Source of the DNA: Candidatus Methanoperedens sp.
Lineage (GTDB): Archaea > Halobacteriota > Methanosarcinia > Methanosarcinales > Methanoperedenaceae
DNA length: 64,000 nt
Assembly (NCBI GenBank): GCA_028715885.1
Contig: JAQUQX010000004.1
Coordinates: forward strand, 20,082-84,081
Reading direction: 5' to 3'
Shown: piece by piece, positions 1-8,474 of the stretch
Layout: each line of letters opens with the position of its first letter
Numbering within the stretch: position 1 is the stretch's first letter
The notes under the pieces: model-generated
What the model was told of the DNA's origin: nothing
The model's database searches: none
What the model saw: only the letters and a program-made list of their open reading frames with translations
Translations under genes and position numbers: made by a program

Positions 1-204
1 AAACAGCGCCGATGTTGCAGGTCCGACTTTCTGGACTGTTATCGCATTCTCATAGGGAAGCGCCATCGGGATCTCATCCACGCCCCGAATCCACACCATC
101 ACGAACTGCCCCGGGATTAATTCAAAGGAGGTATCAAAGAAAAAAGTCCTGATAGTAGGGGTTTCATCCACCACTTTTGTTATCACTGCGTTAACAGGTT
201 TCAT
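1..204 (-). CDS. pyrK: Dihydroorotate dehydrogenase electron-transfer subunit, N-terminal part (cut by window edge)
   Basis: Sixty-eight codons read from the ATG at 204 to the window edge. The start resembles archaeal PyrK, the FAD/[2Fe-2S] subunit that passes electrons from the class 1B dihydroorotate dehydrogenase to NAD. The segment [19 protein letters not shown] is the ferredoxin-reductase-like FAD-binding beta-barrel motif. The ATG overlaps the pyrD stop by four bases (ATGA), so the pair should be translationally coupled in one pyrimidine operon. The [2Fe-2S] cysteines lie outside the window. The identity is inferred from the N-terminal barrel and the pairing with pyrD. Confidence 0.85.
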   Translation of the reverse strand, partial: MKPVNAVITKVVDETPTIRTFFFDTSFELIPGQFVMVWIRGVDEIPMALPYENAITVQKVGPATSALF

Positions 205-1094
205 ACTTCGTGCGCCATCCCGTATATGTCATCGAGGGTCCACTCTTTTTCGGTCAAAAATGCGTCCATGCATGAGGAAATATCACTGAATATGTCAATA
301 TTTTCACCAACAGCAGAGCCAATCTGCACTGCTCTGGCGCCTGCCATGATAAACTCCACCGCATCCTTCCAGTCGGAAATACCCCCAACGCCGATTACGG
401 GAATGTCCAGCGCTTCGTAAAGGTCGTAAACGCATTTTATCGCCACAGGTTTAATAGCGCGGCCTGAAATGCCGCCGAATTTGTTGCCCAGTATGGGATA
501 GCCGCTCTCTATGTCGATAGCCATGCCCCTTACGGTATTAATTGCCACTACAGCATCAGCCCCTCCTCGTTGTGCAGCCAATCCGATACTCTTTATATCT
601 GTGACATTGGGTGTGAGTTTCACCCACACAGGCGCATTCACAGCGCTTTTGACTGCATGTGTAATTTCCTCCACAAGCTTCGGGTCTGTCCCGATTTCAG
701 CGCCGTATCCTCTGGCGTGCGGGCAGCTCACGTTAAGTTCAAAGGCATCGGCGCAGAGCGCGCCCGCAATCTCTGAAAACTCATCCGCAGAGCCCCCGAA
801 AATGCTTGCAATCACGGGAACCTCACTTTCTTTTGCCTTATCGATTTCTTCCTGGAAGTTTTTATAAGACGGATTGGGAAGACCCATTGCATTCAGGTAA
901 CCGCAATCCACATCTACCATGCTCGGGTTGCTGTGCCCTGCCTTCGGCGCAATCCCGATGGATTTTGTGACAACTGCGCCTGCTCCAGCCTGAGCAGCCC
1001 TTTTGAGTGAGCCGCCAGTCGTTCCCATGATTCCCGCCGCCAGCATCATGGGGTTTTTAAGTTTTAGTCCTGTTACGGTTGCTGCAAGCATCAT
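201..1094 (-). CDS. pyrD: Dihydroorotate dehydrogenase B, catalytic subunit
   Basis: 297 residues, a normal length for class 1B PyrD. This FMN-binding TIM barrel oxidises dihydroorotate to orotate in UMP synthesis and works with PyrK. Visible motifs are AAGIMGTTG near the N-terminus, NAMGLPNPS, the active-site loop [11 protein letters not shown] with the catalytic Cys of class 1 enzymes, [17 protein letters not shown], and the phosphate-binding [14 protein letters not shown]...[11 protein letters not shown]. Two adjacent ATG codons (1094 and 1091) are possible starts and no clear Shine-Dalgarno is seen. It overlaps pyrK by four bases. A small gene lies 9 bases upstream and is probably in the same transcript. 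Confidence 0.95.
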   Translation of the reverse strand: MMLAATVTGLKLKNPMMLAAGIMGTTGGSLKRAAQAGAGAVVTKSIGIAPKAGHSNPSMVDVDCGYLNAMGLPNPSYKNFQEEIDKAKESEVPVIASIFGGSADEFSEIAGALCADAFELNVSCPHARGYGAEIGTDPKLVEEITHAVKSAVNAPVWVKLTPNVTDIKSIGLAAQRGGADAVVAINTVRGMAIDIESGYPILGNKFGGISGRAIKPVAIKCVYDLYEALDIPVIGVGGISDWKDAVEFIMAGARAVQIGSAVGENIDIFSDISSCMDAFLTEKEWTLDDIYGMAHEV

Positions 1095-1103
1095 ACAAAG
1101 CTT

Positions 1104-1322
1104 TTAAAGTTTATTCTCATCAGCGAACTTAACAAGCGCCTCTCCAAGTGCCCGCACATACTTCGGGTTGAGGTTGAACCTTCTCTGCTTCTGCCCCCCC
1201 CTTTCCTTGGCAATCTCTACATATTCCTTCTCTTCCTCAAACCTGTCGCTCTTTTGAAGCGAGATGGTCATGAACCATCCCGAACTCATTTTTATTTCCA
1301 TAAAACCTTTTTCGTCGTTCAT
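1104..1322 (-). CDS. Small conserved-looking protein of unknown function
   Basis: 72 residues, highly charged, with no signal peptide or membrane segment. The ATG at 1322 overlaps the stop of the upstream dehydratase subunit (ATGA) and follows a GGAG at a good distance, so it looks like a real coupled gene. The pattern of alternating hydrophobic residues, a basic stretch (GGQKQRRFNLNPKYV) and a final helix is compatible with a small nucleic-acid-binding protein, but I do not recognise the family. Its place between phosphomevalonate dehydratase and pyrDK gives no firm functional hint. Confidence 0.6.
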   Translation of the reverse strand: MNDEKGFMEIKMSSGWFMTISLQKSDRFEEEKEYVEIAKERGGQKQRRFNLNPKYVRALGEALVKFADENKL

Positions 1323-1720
1323 AGAATCTCCACTCTTCCTACAATTGCATCCACTAAAACCTTATCCCCGGTCTTTATCGCATAGACAGGATTCTTTTCA
1401 ACGCAATCCACGAGAGGTATATCCGAGATGATGGCGCCCACTGCAACAATAGGCTCAGCTTTGATGGTTATCATGGCAGAAGGAGCAGCGCCGTTCTTTT
1501 TTAGCTGGTAAATCGCATAAGAACCCACAGTCGAACCTTTCCCACCCGGAAATACAAGCACTTTTCCTTTTATGCTCTTTCCTTCAAGTTCGTGCCCTTT
1601 TTCAATTACAACGCCCGTTTTCATATCCACGCTGCCCAGAAATGAAATGGGTTGCGAGGTAACAAGAGCCTCGCCTTCGGCACAGCCGCGGGAGACTATA
1701 TGGGATTTGAGTCTGGTCAT
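1319..1720 (-). CDS. Phosphomevalonate dehydratase small subunit (aconitase X swivel domain, DUF126)
   Basis: 133 residues from the ATG at 1720, which has a GGAG nine bases upstream and matches the usual family start just before SRGCAEGEALV. A longer reading from a TTG at 1741 is less likely. The small subunit of archaeal phosphomevalonate dehydratase pairs with an aconitase-X large subunit to make trans-anhydromevalonate 5-phosphate in the archaeal mevalonate pathway. Family signatures are PISFLGSVD, VLVFPGGKGSTVGSYA, and GAAPSAMI near residue 90. The large subunit is not in this window. The gene is coupled to the small gene downstream. Confidence 0.85.
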   Translation of the reverse strand: MTRLKSHIVSRGCAEGEALVTSQPISFLGSVDMKTGVVIEKGHELEGKSIKGKVLVFPGGKGSTVGSYAIYQLKKNGAAPSAMITIKAEPIVAVGAIISDIPLVDCVEKNPVYAIKTGDKVLVDAIVGRVEIL

Positions 1721-1748
1721 TTTGTCCTGCTCCATAACCAATAGCTAT

Positions 1749-2744
1749 TTATTTTTTCTTTCCTGCCTGTTTAGCGTATTCCTGCCACTGGTCTCCTCCG
1801 GTAATTACGGGAAGACCGCTTAAAGGCGCATGAGGATTGGTATGGCAATCTTTACATCCTGCCACATAACCGTGACAACTGGAGCATCTGCTTCCAGAAT
1901 GAAAGGGACCATGTGGTACATGGCAGTCCATACACGATTTTGCTTTTTTGTGTTGTGGATGGCAGTTGGTACAGGAGGGTACATTTTTATTATGTTTGCT
2001 GTCATATATCGTTAATGTCTGGTAAACCCTGTTGTGACAGACAGAACACATTTCTTTTGTAATAGCGCCTTTGAAAACACTGTCTTTGACCGGAAGATGC
2101 GGGTCATTATGGCACCCCAGGCAAACACTCCTGTCCCACTGTGCGCCTTTTTGATGAGGCGTATGGCATTTGGTGCACTGGGGCAATTCATCCAACCGTG
2201 TGACATCAGTGCCGTGGCAGTCACTGCAGGTTCTGTTTCGATGCCCTCCTTCTCCAATACGTTTCCAGAAACTTACTTCTTGTTTTGGCGGTTCTTTATG
2301 AAAAATATGGCATTTTTCACAGTTAGAAGCATTGGAATGATTTAGCGTTTGTATTTTTATTTTTTTTATATCATGGCATTTGGTACAGTTAGCTGTGAGG
2401 ATTGAAAATTCTGATACATTCAAGCTTGTATTGTAACTGGTGTTAGATGCGAATAATTTGTTAATTACTGGATATGTTTTATTTAAAATTATGAAATCCA
2501 AAACAATCCTTTTTGCTGCCAGATTTCCCTGCAAGCCCTGTTGTGAGTGGCATTCGATGCAGGTGATGTTGTTTTCTTTATGGGCGGGAAGGACTGAATT
2601 GTTGCCGGGTGCAAGGTAGTTCTTATACTCGGTTGCATGGCAGCCGGCACACAAAAGCGGGTCGTTTATACTGCGAAGTATTGCGGAGGAGGCGTACGCT
2701 GAGAGCGCAATGAGCAAGAATGCCAGTATTAGCCATTTTTTCAT
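1749..2744 (-). CDS. Dodecaheme c-type cytochrome
   Basis: 331 residues with twelve CxxCH heme-binding motifs (CAGCH, CIECH, CTKCH, CEKCH, CSDCH, CTKCH, CLGCH, CSVCH, CTNCH, CMDCH, CSSCH, CKDCH). The N-terminus is a secretion signal or membrane anchor (hydrophobic residues 3 to 20), so the protein should face the outside or the pseudoperiplasm. There is no C-terminal anchor. Multiheme cytochromes of this kind carry electrons in anaerobic methane-oxidising archaea, but substrate and partner cannot be read from the sequence. It is divergent from the tetraheme gene on the plus strand, with about 210 bases of shared upstream DNA. Confidence 0.92.
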   Translation of the reverse strand: MKKWLILAFLLIALSAYASSAILRSINDPLLCAGCHATEYKNYLAPGNNSVLPAHKENNITCIECHSQQGLQGNLAAKRIVLDFIILNKTYPVINKLFASNTSYNTSLNVSEFSILTANCTKCHDIKKIKIQTLNHSNASNCEKCHIFHKEPPKQEVSFWKRIGEGGHRNRTCSDCHGTDVTRLDELPQCTKCHTPHQKGAQWDRSVCLGCHNDPHLPVKDSVFKGAITKEMCSVCHNRVYQTLTIYDSKHNKNVPSCTNCHPQHKKAKSCMDCHVPHGPFHSGSRCSSCHGYVAGCKDCHTNPHAPLSGLPVITGGDQWQEYAKQAGKKK

Positions 2745-2907
2745 GTTGTTCGGTTGGATGGTAATTATAATTTAAATATGCCACTGGTTAAATCAGCAAT
2801 GTTTACTTAAGTATTATGATAATATATTGTTATTCTTTTCTCTTCATCTTAAATGAACGTAAACTATATATCCCATCAAGAACAATTACTAATTATACCC
2901 AAATTAA

Positions 2908-2935
2908 GCCCAAATTGGGCAAATATAAATAATGG
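2908..2935 (+). promoter_or_regulatory. Palindrome GCCCAAATTGGGC next to a TATA-like box upstream of the tetraheme cytochrome gene
   Basis: A perfect 13-base palindrome (2908-2920) is followed directly by AAATATAAATAA, which fits an archaeal TATA box about 25 to 30 bases before the likely transcript start. The palindrome occupies the BRE/upstream position where a repressor or activator would compete with or recruit the TFB/TBP complex. A half copy (ACCCAAATTA) lies just upstream. The regulator is unknown. Confidence 0.5.
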
Positions 2936-2956
2936 ATAGGAAAAGAGGTGAATAAA

Positions 2957-3598
2957 ATGAACAACAAAATACTATTGTTAGCAATCGCAGTGATATCAGT
3001 GGGTCTATTTGCAATGCCGAGCACACTGTCTTTGTTCGCAGGGCAGCACACGTTCTATAATGGTAGTCAGGTGAACTGTAACAAGTGCCATCAGGATATT
3101 TATAATGAAATGACTTCTGCTGGCGTAAGTACAGCACACAGAACTACGGCTTTGCAGGCATGCCAAGGTTGCCACCTTACAGGCAATATATCTCAGGTGC
3201 CTTTTAACGCGACTAGTAACATGTCATGGTACAATAATAGCATCGCAGGCAATCCTAATGCCCATGCAGCAATAACTCTGGAATGCGTAGCATGTCATCA
3301 GGGTGTTCCCGCAGAGTTTAACAATACGGCAGAAGCCCATGTGCCATTCTACCTGAACTCTTCGTATACTATAAATACTTCCGCCGGGTTAAATGCAGTA
3401 AACCAGACTGTAATTCAGTTGAATGGTGCAAACACTGCTTGCGTAGGATGCCATACCCACATTGCTATGAATGTTACATGGATAAGGACGAAAGGCTATA
3501 GCATCGTGGCAAATGAAACCACTGGCAGCTACAGCATAACATACAGTACCAACACTACAGCAAACAATCTACAGATTAACTACTCAGCCGGGTCGTAA
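2957..3598 (+). CDS. Tetraheme c-type cytochrome
   Basis: 213 residues from the ATG at 2957, chosen because the AGAGGTG Shine-Dalgarno lies just upstream. The GTG at 2948 is part of that ribosome-binding site. A signal peptide (about residues 1-28) is followed by CNKCH, CQGCH, CVACH and CVGCH motifs. Several spaced His residues (AHRTT, AHAAI, AHVPF, THIAM) could serve as distal ligands. The C-terminal 35 residues are Thr/Asn-rich and lack heme motifs or a membrane anchor, so the protein is probably exported and soluble or lipid-free. Electron transfer is inferred from the motifs only. Confidence 0.9.
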   Translation: MNNKILLLAIAVISVGLFAMPSTLSLFAGQHTFYNGSQVNCNKCHQDIYNEMTSAGVSTAHRTTALQACQGCHLTGNISQVPFNATSNMSWYNNSIAGNPNAHAAITLECVACHQGVPAEFNNTAEAHVPFYLNSSYTINTSAGLNAVNQTVIQLNGANTACVGCHTHIAMNVTWIRTKGYSIVANETTGSYSITYSTNTTANNLQINYSAGS

Positions 3599-3864
3599 AC
3601 CGGTTGGGTCTTTTTTTATTTATTTGCCTTTGCGTAGCTGGCTAAATCTATAGTAGAGTTTTTAATTTTTCATAATTGCAAATATTGACATATTATTTTT
3701 GATAGAATAACCAGATTTGACTGGGTGAATCCCGTTAATCCTGTCAGACCACGAAGCTTTTTATTCAAGGCTATGATTATTACCTTTACAGCTCTGCGGT
3801 GAATAAAATCACACACCACAAAGGCACTAAGTACAAAGTAATCATAAGAATATGTTTGGAGTTC
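3599..3864. other. AT-rich intergenic region with a T-run terminator for the tetraheme gene
   Basis: A run of seven T followed by further T-rich sequence at about 3609-3625 lies directly after the cytochrome stop and is a plausible archaeal terminator. The rest is AT-rich, without a supported ORF or RNA gene. It separates the plus-strand cytochrome from the convergent minus-strand gene ending at 3865. Confidence 0.4.
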
Positions 3865-4284
3865 TTAATTATAATATATTGTGATTTCTTTTAAACCCAC
3901 AGCTACGACCTTATAATTCGGATCCATTACCCTGACAATTACTCTCACAGTTTCCCCTTCATTCAGAGGTTTTGTCAAACCAACTGTTATATTGTAAAAT
4001 CCTTCCCCCTTATAAGGCACAGGAGTCCAGTCTCCTATAATCTCTTTGTTCTGCAAAACCAATACCGTTAAACTAGGCGCTGTTAGAAGATTACCCTTTG
4101 GCACCCTGATTTTGTTTATTAATTCCGAATACGCTGTAATATTCTCGATTGTTGTAGTACTGATATCGCCCTTTATCTTAACCTGAACCTGCAGAACTGC
4201 AGCATCGTCCCTTTGACCAAGGTAATAAAAGATTATCACTGATATGGCAATAATTAATATAATACCAAGTAAGATTTTTTTCAT
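3865..4284 (-). CDS. Membrane-anchored protein of unknown function with an extracytoplasmic beta domain
   Basis: 139 residues. Residues 1-22 form one hydrophobic helix (signal anchor). The rest looks like an immunoglobulin-like beta sandwich: alternating hydrophobic stretches such as VLQVQVKIKG, LTVLVLQNKE, FYNITVGLTKPLNEGETVRVIVRVMD, typical of archaeal secreted carbohydrate- or S-layer-associated domains. No catalytic motif is visible. It stands alone between intergenic stretches. Family not recognised. Confidence 0.65.
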   Translation of the reverse strand: MKKILLGIILIIAISVIIFYYLGQRDDAAVLQVQVKIKGDISTTTIENITAYSELINKIRVPKGNLLTAPSLTVLVLQNKEIIGDWTPVPYKGEGFYNITVGLTKPLNEGETVRVIVRVMDPNYKVVAVGLKEITIYYN

Positions 4285-4400
4285 CTATCTAAGTTTAAAT
4301 TCGTAACTTATAAATATTGTGACTTGTTTTCATTATGCGAACACTAAGCTATGGATATCAAACACACATAAAGCAAAAATTTGGGGTAGTCTTTCATTTT

Positions 4401-5201
4401 TCAGTTTTGGTTCAATATTTTCACAATCCTGTCATGAAGCTCTTTATTTTTTGTCCCGATTAGGGATAACCCTGTCACTTTCACGTCGCTTGATAGTATT
4501 CCACCCTCAATATCACTCAGGAACCCTCCTGTCTCTTTCAATACAAGGGCTGACGCCATTATATCATACCCGCTCACAAGCCCGCGCGTATCAATGACCC
4601 CGTCAAGCGTCCCGTCAGCCACGTAGCACATATCCAGCGCAATGCTGCCCAGCGCCCTGACTATGATTGATTTCTCAAGCTCAATAAGCCCGGAGGGGAC
4701 GTGCGGTACGCCGTACGAATATACCGAAACAACAGGCTTCGGTCTTGTGCCGCGCTTTTTGCTGTTAATCCGTTTACCGTTTAAAAAAGCGCCCTTCCCC
4801 TTTTCTGCATAATAGGTATTATTCTGTATATCACAAATTACTGCCATGCTTATATCATCAAGTGTGGCGATATCCGTTTTTTCAGTGTACGCAAGCGATG
4901 TGCAAAAAAAAAGAATGCCGCATGTGGCATTGGTGGAACCGTCGATAGGGTCAAAGACCAGCATGAATTCAGGGCGCTCGCCAACTGTGCGGTCTCCAAG
5001 CTCTTCGGATATTATTCTCGCCGACAAACCACGGGTTAAAAGCGCATTATCAAGCGCATGTTCTGCAGCCATGTCCATCTTACGCGTGATATCCTTTGGT
5101 CGCTTCACGACCATCTCGCCGTAATCCTCGTTCTCCTTGATGAAGGAGCGGATTACATTCCTGATTTCAATTCCTATATCAATAAGGGTTTCAATTTCCA
5201 T
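4401..5201 (-). CDS. Inositol monophosphatase / fructose-1,6-bisphosphatase family phosphatase
   Basis: 266 residues from the ATG at 5201, which has GGAG at the correct spacing. An upstream TTG is part of the leader. The Mg-dependent, Li-sensitive phosphatase fold is shown by the metal ligands in EELGDR, DPIDGSTNA (the DPxDGT motif), and the C-terminal SGYDIMASALVLKETGG, equivalent to the WDxAAG motif. Archaeal members act on inositol phosphates, fructose bisphosphate or PAP, and the exact substrate is open. Next to an APS-kinase-like gene, hydrolysis of PAP-type nucleotides is one possibility. Confidence 0.88.
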   Translation of the reverse strand: MEIETLIDIGIEIRNVIRSFIKENEDYGEMVVKRPKDITRKMDMAAEHALDNALLTRGLSARIISEELGDRTVGERPEFMLVFDPIDGSTNATCGILFFCTSLAYTEKTDIATLDDISMAVICDIQNNTYYAEKGKGAFLNGKRINSKKRGTRPKPVVSVYSYGVPHVPSGLIELEKSIIVRALGSIALDMCYVADGTLDGVIDTRGLVSGYDIMASALVLKETGGFLSDIEGGILSSDVKVTGLSLIGTKNKELHDRIVKILNQN

Positions 5202-5219
5202 GTTTTTCTCCAACCGCCA

Positions 5220-5795
5220 TCACGCCTCCGGGGGGCGTATCAAGCTTTCGGCTTGACTATTTTTAAATAGAGCGATAATGGCATCGGCAGCTCTTTTTGC
5301 GCTCTCTTCAGGCTTCATTTTATCACTGTCAATTACTATTTCAGGCATTAGAGGTTCTTCATAAGGAACATTTACGCCCGGGACGGTTGCACCCGTACCT
5401 GCCGATTTTTTGTAAATCCCCTTTGGTGAAAAGAGAGCTTTCCTGTGCGCCTCGCGTTCCATACATATTGAAAGCGAGCACCGGATGAACGCCTCCGCAA
5501 ATTGCGGGATCAGGCTGCGGGCAGCGTCGCGGTATTTTCTCCTGTTCGCGGTTGCATCGATAAAAACATTAATACCGGATTCGGTAAGGAGCTTTGTCAT
5601 ATAGGCGAGTGATGCATAAACAATATCCCGCTCTTCATCCGTGTACTTTGGATCAGGGGTAAGAACCCTGCGTATCTCGTCAAGCTGGAGGATTTTGACA
5701 TTAATACCTTTTTTTTTGAGGATAGCTGCCGCGCGGGATGCAATCGCTGTTTTTCCGCTCCCGGGAAGACCGGTGAACCATATTGCAAAAGCCAT
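5220..5795 (-). CDS. Adenylylsulfate kinase-like P-loop kinase
   Basis: 191 residues. The Walker A motif GLPGSGKT lies near residue 9, followed by LQLDEIRRVLTPDPKYTDEERD, which corresponds to the substrate loop of APS kinases. FIDATANRRKYRD and the lid region KALFSPKGIYKKSAG are also family-like. APS kinases phosphorylate adenylylsulfate to PAPS, and related small-molecule kinases use the same fold, so the substrate is tentative. It lies 18 bases upstream of the IMPase start and 7 bases after the APH-like gene, so the three form one operon with the hydrolase at 6893. Confidence 0.8.
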   Translation of the reverse strand: MAFAIWFTGLPGSGKTAIASRAAAILKKKGINVKILQLDEIRRVLTPDPKYTDEERDIVYASLAYMTKLLTESGINVFIDATANRRKYRDAARSLIPQFAEAFIRCSLSICMEREAHRKALFSPKGIYKKSAGTGATVPGVNVPYEEPLMPEIVIDSDKMKPEESAKRAADAIIALFKNSQAESLIRPPEA

Positions 5796-5802
5796 TTTTA
5801 CC

Positions 5803-6891
5803 CTATGACAGATACGAATTCACATTCTGGTAATCGAATTCTTCGCTGGAGAGCACATTATTGATAAAATTAAAGAGCTTTGTCCGCACGCCCGGGTCAA
5901 GATTCGGATACCAGATAGGGCTTGCCACTACAACGCTGCGGAAGACATAGAAAGGCTGTATGACCTTCAATAATTCCAAATCGCCGGTTTTTTCAAGGTA
6001 ATTACTAAAGAAGAGTTCGTACAACTCCTTAAACGGTCCTGCCAGTTCCCCGTATTTTTGCAGGGAGTAGAAAAGGTAATTCATTGTTATTGAAGAAACG
6101 TCATCTGCAGCCTCGCCCCATTCTCCACGGCTTCTGTCCAGCACTGTGAAATCCACCCCTTCGCGGAACATGATGTTCCACGGATGGAAATCGCCGTGGG
6201 TCATGCAGAGGCGATGTGTCTTTCCTTTGATTTTATAACGCCAGTCCATGCATTTTTTCTCTATTTCGCACAGGTCATCCCAGCTTACAAAATCCAGGTT
6301 ATCAGGATAGCTGTCGGTCAATCCCATGATACATTCACCATGCCCCACGGTATCCCTGATTTTACGTAAGTACAGTTCACAGTCATCGTGCTTGCTGGCA
6401 TGGATTTTTGCAAGATACGACGATAATGCCTTTGCCCTCTCCTTATCAAGAGATGTGAGTTTTCCATCTTTCTTTATTCTCTCAAGGTCAAGGAAATACT
6501 CTTTTCCCTCGATTTTTTCCATTAAGATGAAATATTCATCGGCTTTGCCTGCCGAGAAAAGCCCCCCTTCATGCGTGAAGTATCCCACGTCAAGTGAACG
6601 AACATGCCCTGGCAGGTTATTAAAAACCGAATTCTGCCAGATGAGAATCGCCGCCCTGTCGGAAAAATGGTCGTGCCCGAAACCTTTCTGCACGCGCATG
6701 GAAGAAAGGACTACAGACTGCTTTTTCCCAATTGCCTCGAACTCTATGAGATATGGTTTACCATAGCCGAATCCTTTTATTCCTTCCTCTATCTCAACCG
6801 GCATCCCGCCTAGTTCGCTTATGCCGGTGACTTTTGCTTTGCCGTACAGCCCCGATAAATAGGTCTCGACCGCTTTTATCCGAAGCTGCAT
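5803..6891 (-). CDS. Aminoglycoside/choline phosphotransferase-like kinase (APH family)
   Basis: 362 residues, protein-kinase-like APH fold. The catalytic loop MTHGDFHPWNIMF (Brenner motif, around residue 232) supplies Asp and Asn. The metal-binding segment is FTVLDRSRGEWGEAADD, where DRSRG stands in place of the usual DW/DFE. The N-lobe contains YLIEFEAIGKKQSVVLSSMR. The start ATG lies one base after the stop of the upstream hydrolase, so the genes are cotranscribed. The substrate is unknown. An antibiotic-resistance role is unlikely in this setting, and phosphorylation of a metabolite handled by its neighbours is more plausible. Confidence 0.8.
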   Translation of the reverse strand: MQLRIKAVETYLSGLYGKAKVTGISELGGMPVEIEEGIKGFGYGKPYLIEFEAIGKKQSVVLSSMRVQKGFGHDHFSDRAAILIWQNSVFNNLPGHVRSLDVGYFTHEGGLFSAGKADEYFILMEKIEGKEYFLDLERIKKDGKLTSLDKERAKALSSYLAKIHASKHDDCELYLRKIRDTVGHGECIMGLTDSYPDNLDFVSWDDLCEIEKKCMDWRYKIKGKTHRLCMTHGDFHPWNIMFREGVDFTVLDRSRGEWGEAADDVSSITMNYLFYSLQKYGELAGPFKELYELFFSNYLEKTGDLELLKVIQPFYVFRSVVVASPIWYPNLDPGVRTKLFNFINNVLSSEEFDYQNVNSYLS

Positions 6892-6892
6892 C

Positions 6893-8149
6893 CTATGTCC
6901 CCATTGTCCATGAGTGGAGATATTTATCCTGCTCTTCTGTCAGTGTTTCTATCTCAATGCCCATAGCCTCAAGCTTGAGTTTAGCCACCCTGCTGTCGAT
7001 TTCAGCAGGAACCCTGTAAACATTGTTCTCAAGAGTCTCGCCTTTTTCAGCAATGTACTTCACAGCAAGCGCCTGGTTTGCAAAGCTCATATCCATGACC
7101 TCGGGCGGGTGCCCGAAAGCACTTGCAAGGTTCACAAGCCTGCCCTCTGCAAGCAGGTATATTCGTCTGCCGTCTTTCAATGCGAATTCCTGCACATCGT
7201 TCTTTATCTGGTTTACTTTATTTGATAACTTTGTAAGCCCGGGAATATCAATTTCAACATTGAAGTGACCCGAATTGCACACAATCGCCTGGTCTTTCAT
7301 TAACTTGAAATGCTCATCACGGATGGCTGAGATGTCGCCTGTTACCGTTATGAACAGGTCTCCGACACGAGCCGCTTCCTTCATGGGCATGACCCTGAAT
7401 CCATCCATGACCGCTTCCAGCGCCTTTCTCGGCTCGACCTCGACTACCACGACATTTCCTCCGAGTCCCCGCGCCCGCGACGCTACGCCGCGTCCGCACC
7501 AGCCGTAACCTGCGACCACAACAGTTTTTCCTGCAAACAGGATGTTCGTGGCGTTCATTATACCGTGTATGGTGCTCTGCCCCGTGCCATAGCGGTTATC
7601 GAACATCATTTTGGTCTCGGCGTCGTTTACAGCGACAACCGGGTACTTAAGCGCGCCTTCAGCAGCCATTGCCCGCAGCCTGATAACGCCTGTCGTTGTC
7701 TCCTCGCATCCTCCTTTTATGTCTTTTATAAGGTTCAGGTGTTTTGAATGGACAAGCGCTATGGTATCCGCGCCATCATCGAGGGTGACGTGGGGTTTAA
7801 TCTTGAGGGCTTCTTCGAGGCACTCGTAATACTGCTTCTCATTCTCGCCTTTTATCGCAAAGGTTTTAATCCCTTCGGAAGCAAGCGCAGCGGCAACATC
7901 GTCCTGCGTGCTCAGCGGGTTTGAGGCGGCAAGTGCGATATTTGCGCCGCCGGCTTTCATCGTATAAATGAGATTGGCGGTTTCAACGGTCACATGAAGG
8001 CACGCAACGACATTGATGCCCTCGAGCGGCTTTTCCTTTTCGAACTGCTCTTTTATTTTATGGAGCACGGGCATGTGCCTGCGCGCCCATTCGATTCGCT
8101 GTTTTCCCTCATCAGCAAGTTTTATGTCTTTTATGATATAGTCTTTCAT
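6893..8149 (-). CDS. ahcY: Adenosylhomocysteinase family hydrolase (S-adenosyl- or S-inosylhomocysteine hydrolase)
   Basis: 418 residues from the ATG at 8149; the GTG at 8158 is less likely. The enzyme splits the SAM by-product into homocysteine and the nucleoside with bound NAD. Family motifs: [29 protein letters not shown], the NAD-binding fold [18 protein letters not shown] near residue 210, [11 protein letters not shown], and a C-terminal region ending in a short [10 protein letters not shown] tail. Methanogen homologues prefer S-inosylhomocysteine, so the exact nucleoside is uncertain. It heads the four-gene minus-strand run that ends with the IMPase-like gene. Confidence 0.93.
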   Translation of the reverse strand: MKDYIIKDIKLADEGKQRIEWARRHMPVLHKIKEQFEKEKPLEGINVVACLHVTVETANLIYTMKAGGANIALAASNPLSTQDDVAAALASEGIKTFAIKGENEKQYYECLEEALKIKPHVTLDDGADTIALVHSKHLNLIKDIKGGCEETTTGVIRLRAMAAEGALKYPVVAVNDAETKMMFDNRYGTGQSTIHGIMNATNILFAGKTVVVAGYGWCGRGVASRARGLGGNVVVVEVEPRKALEAVMDGFRVMPMKEAARVGDLFITVTGDISAIRDEHFKLMKDQAIVCNSGHFNVEIDIPGLTKLSNKVNQIKNDVQEFALKDGRRIYLLAEGRLVNLASAFGHPPEVMDMSFANQALAVKYIAEKGETLENNVYRVPAEIDSRVAKLKLEAMGIEIETLTEEQDKYLHSWTMGT

Positions 8150-8225
8150 CAAAATCACTTTAATTTTAAAACAGATGCCAAATGCCTTATATACTTATTA
8201 AATCTGTTGGTTTTATTTATTTTTA

Positions 8226-8340
8226 TGCGGCTGCCGGGATTCGAACCCGGGTTAGAGGCTGTTTCCCGTCTTTTGGTCAAGCTTTTGCCTGCAAAAGGTT
8301 GGTTGGGAAGCCCCTGTCATAACCGCTGGACCACAGCCGC
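8226..8340 (-). tRNA. tRNA-Gly(CCC) with a 43-nt intron in the anticodon loop
   Basis: The acceptor stem GCGGCTG/CAGCCGC, the T arm CCGGG-TTCGAAT-CCCGG and the D arm are all present on the minus strand, with discriminator A at 8226. The anticodon stem GGGGC/GCCTC closes a loop TT-CCC-A...A, giving anticodon CCC (8307-8305). The intron is 8303-8261, after the canonical position 37. A bulge-helix-bulge can be drawn with TTCC paired to GGAA and bulges CAA and ACA, each cut after its second base, which is the archaeal splicing signal. The intron holds its own hairpin (CTTTTG/CAAAAG). CCA is not encoded. Confidence 0.9.
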
Positions 8341-8422
8341 ATGGTTTGTTTCATTGATTTTGCTTAGTCCAATCGAGCGAAGCGAGATGGACACGCCCTC
8401 CAGAGGCGTGACTCGGGCCGCT

Positions 8423-8438
8423 CTGGACCACAGCCGCA
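8423..8438. repeat. 16-bp direct copy of the tRNA-Gly 5' end
   Basis: The sequence CTGGACCACAGCCGCA at 8423-8438 is identical to 8326-8341, the first 15 bases of the tRNA plus one flanking base. Between the two copies lie a GC-rich hairpin (CACGCC/GGCGTG) and a near-palindrome around 8370-8395. It could be a relic of an integration event at the tRNA or a decayed second tRNA copy. No integrase gene is nearby. Confidence 0.7.
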
Positions 8439-8474
8439 AATGCTTGTTTAATACTGATTCAAGCAATATATCGT

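Noticed and set aside
3780..3850. Possible repeat family member (ACCACAAAGGCACTAAG)
   Set aside because: Only one copy in the window, no structure and no flanking repeats.
5803..6891. Aminoglycoside resistance gene
   Set aside because: APH-fold proteins are widespread metabolic kinases; operon context and the altered metal motif do not favour resistance.
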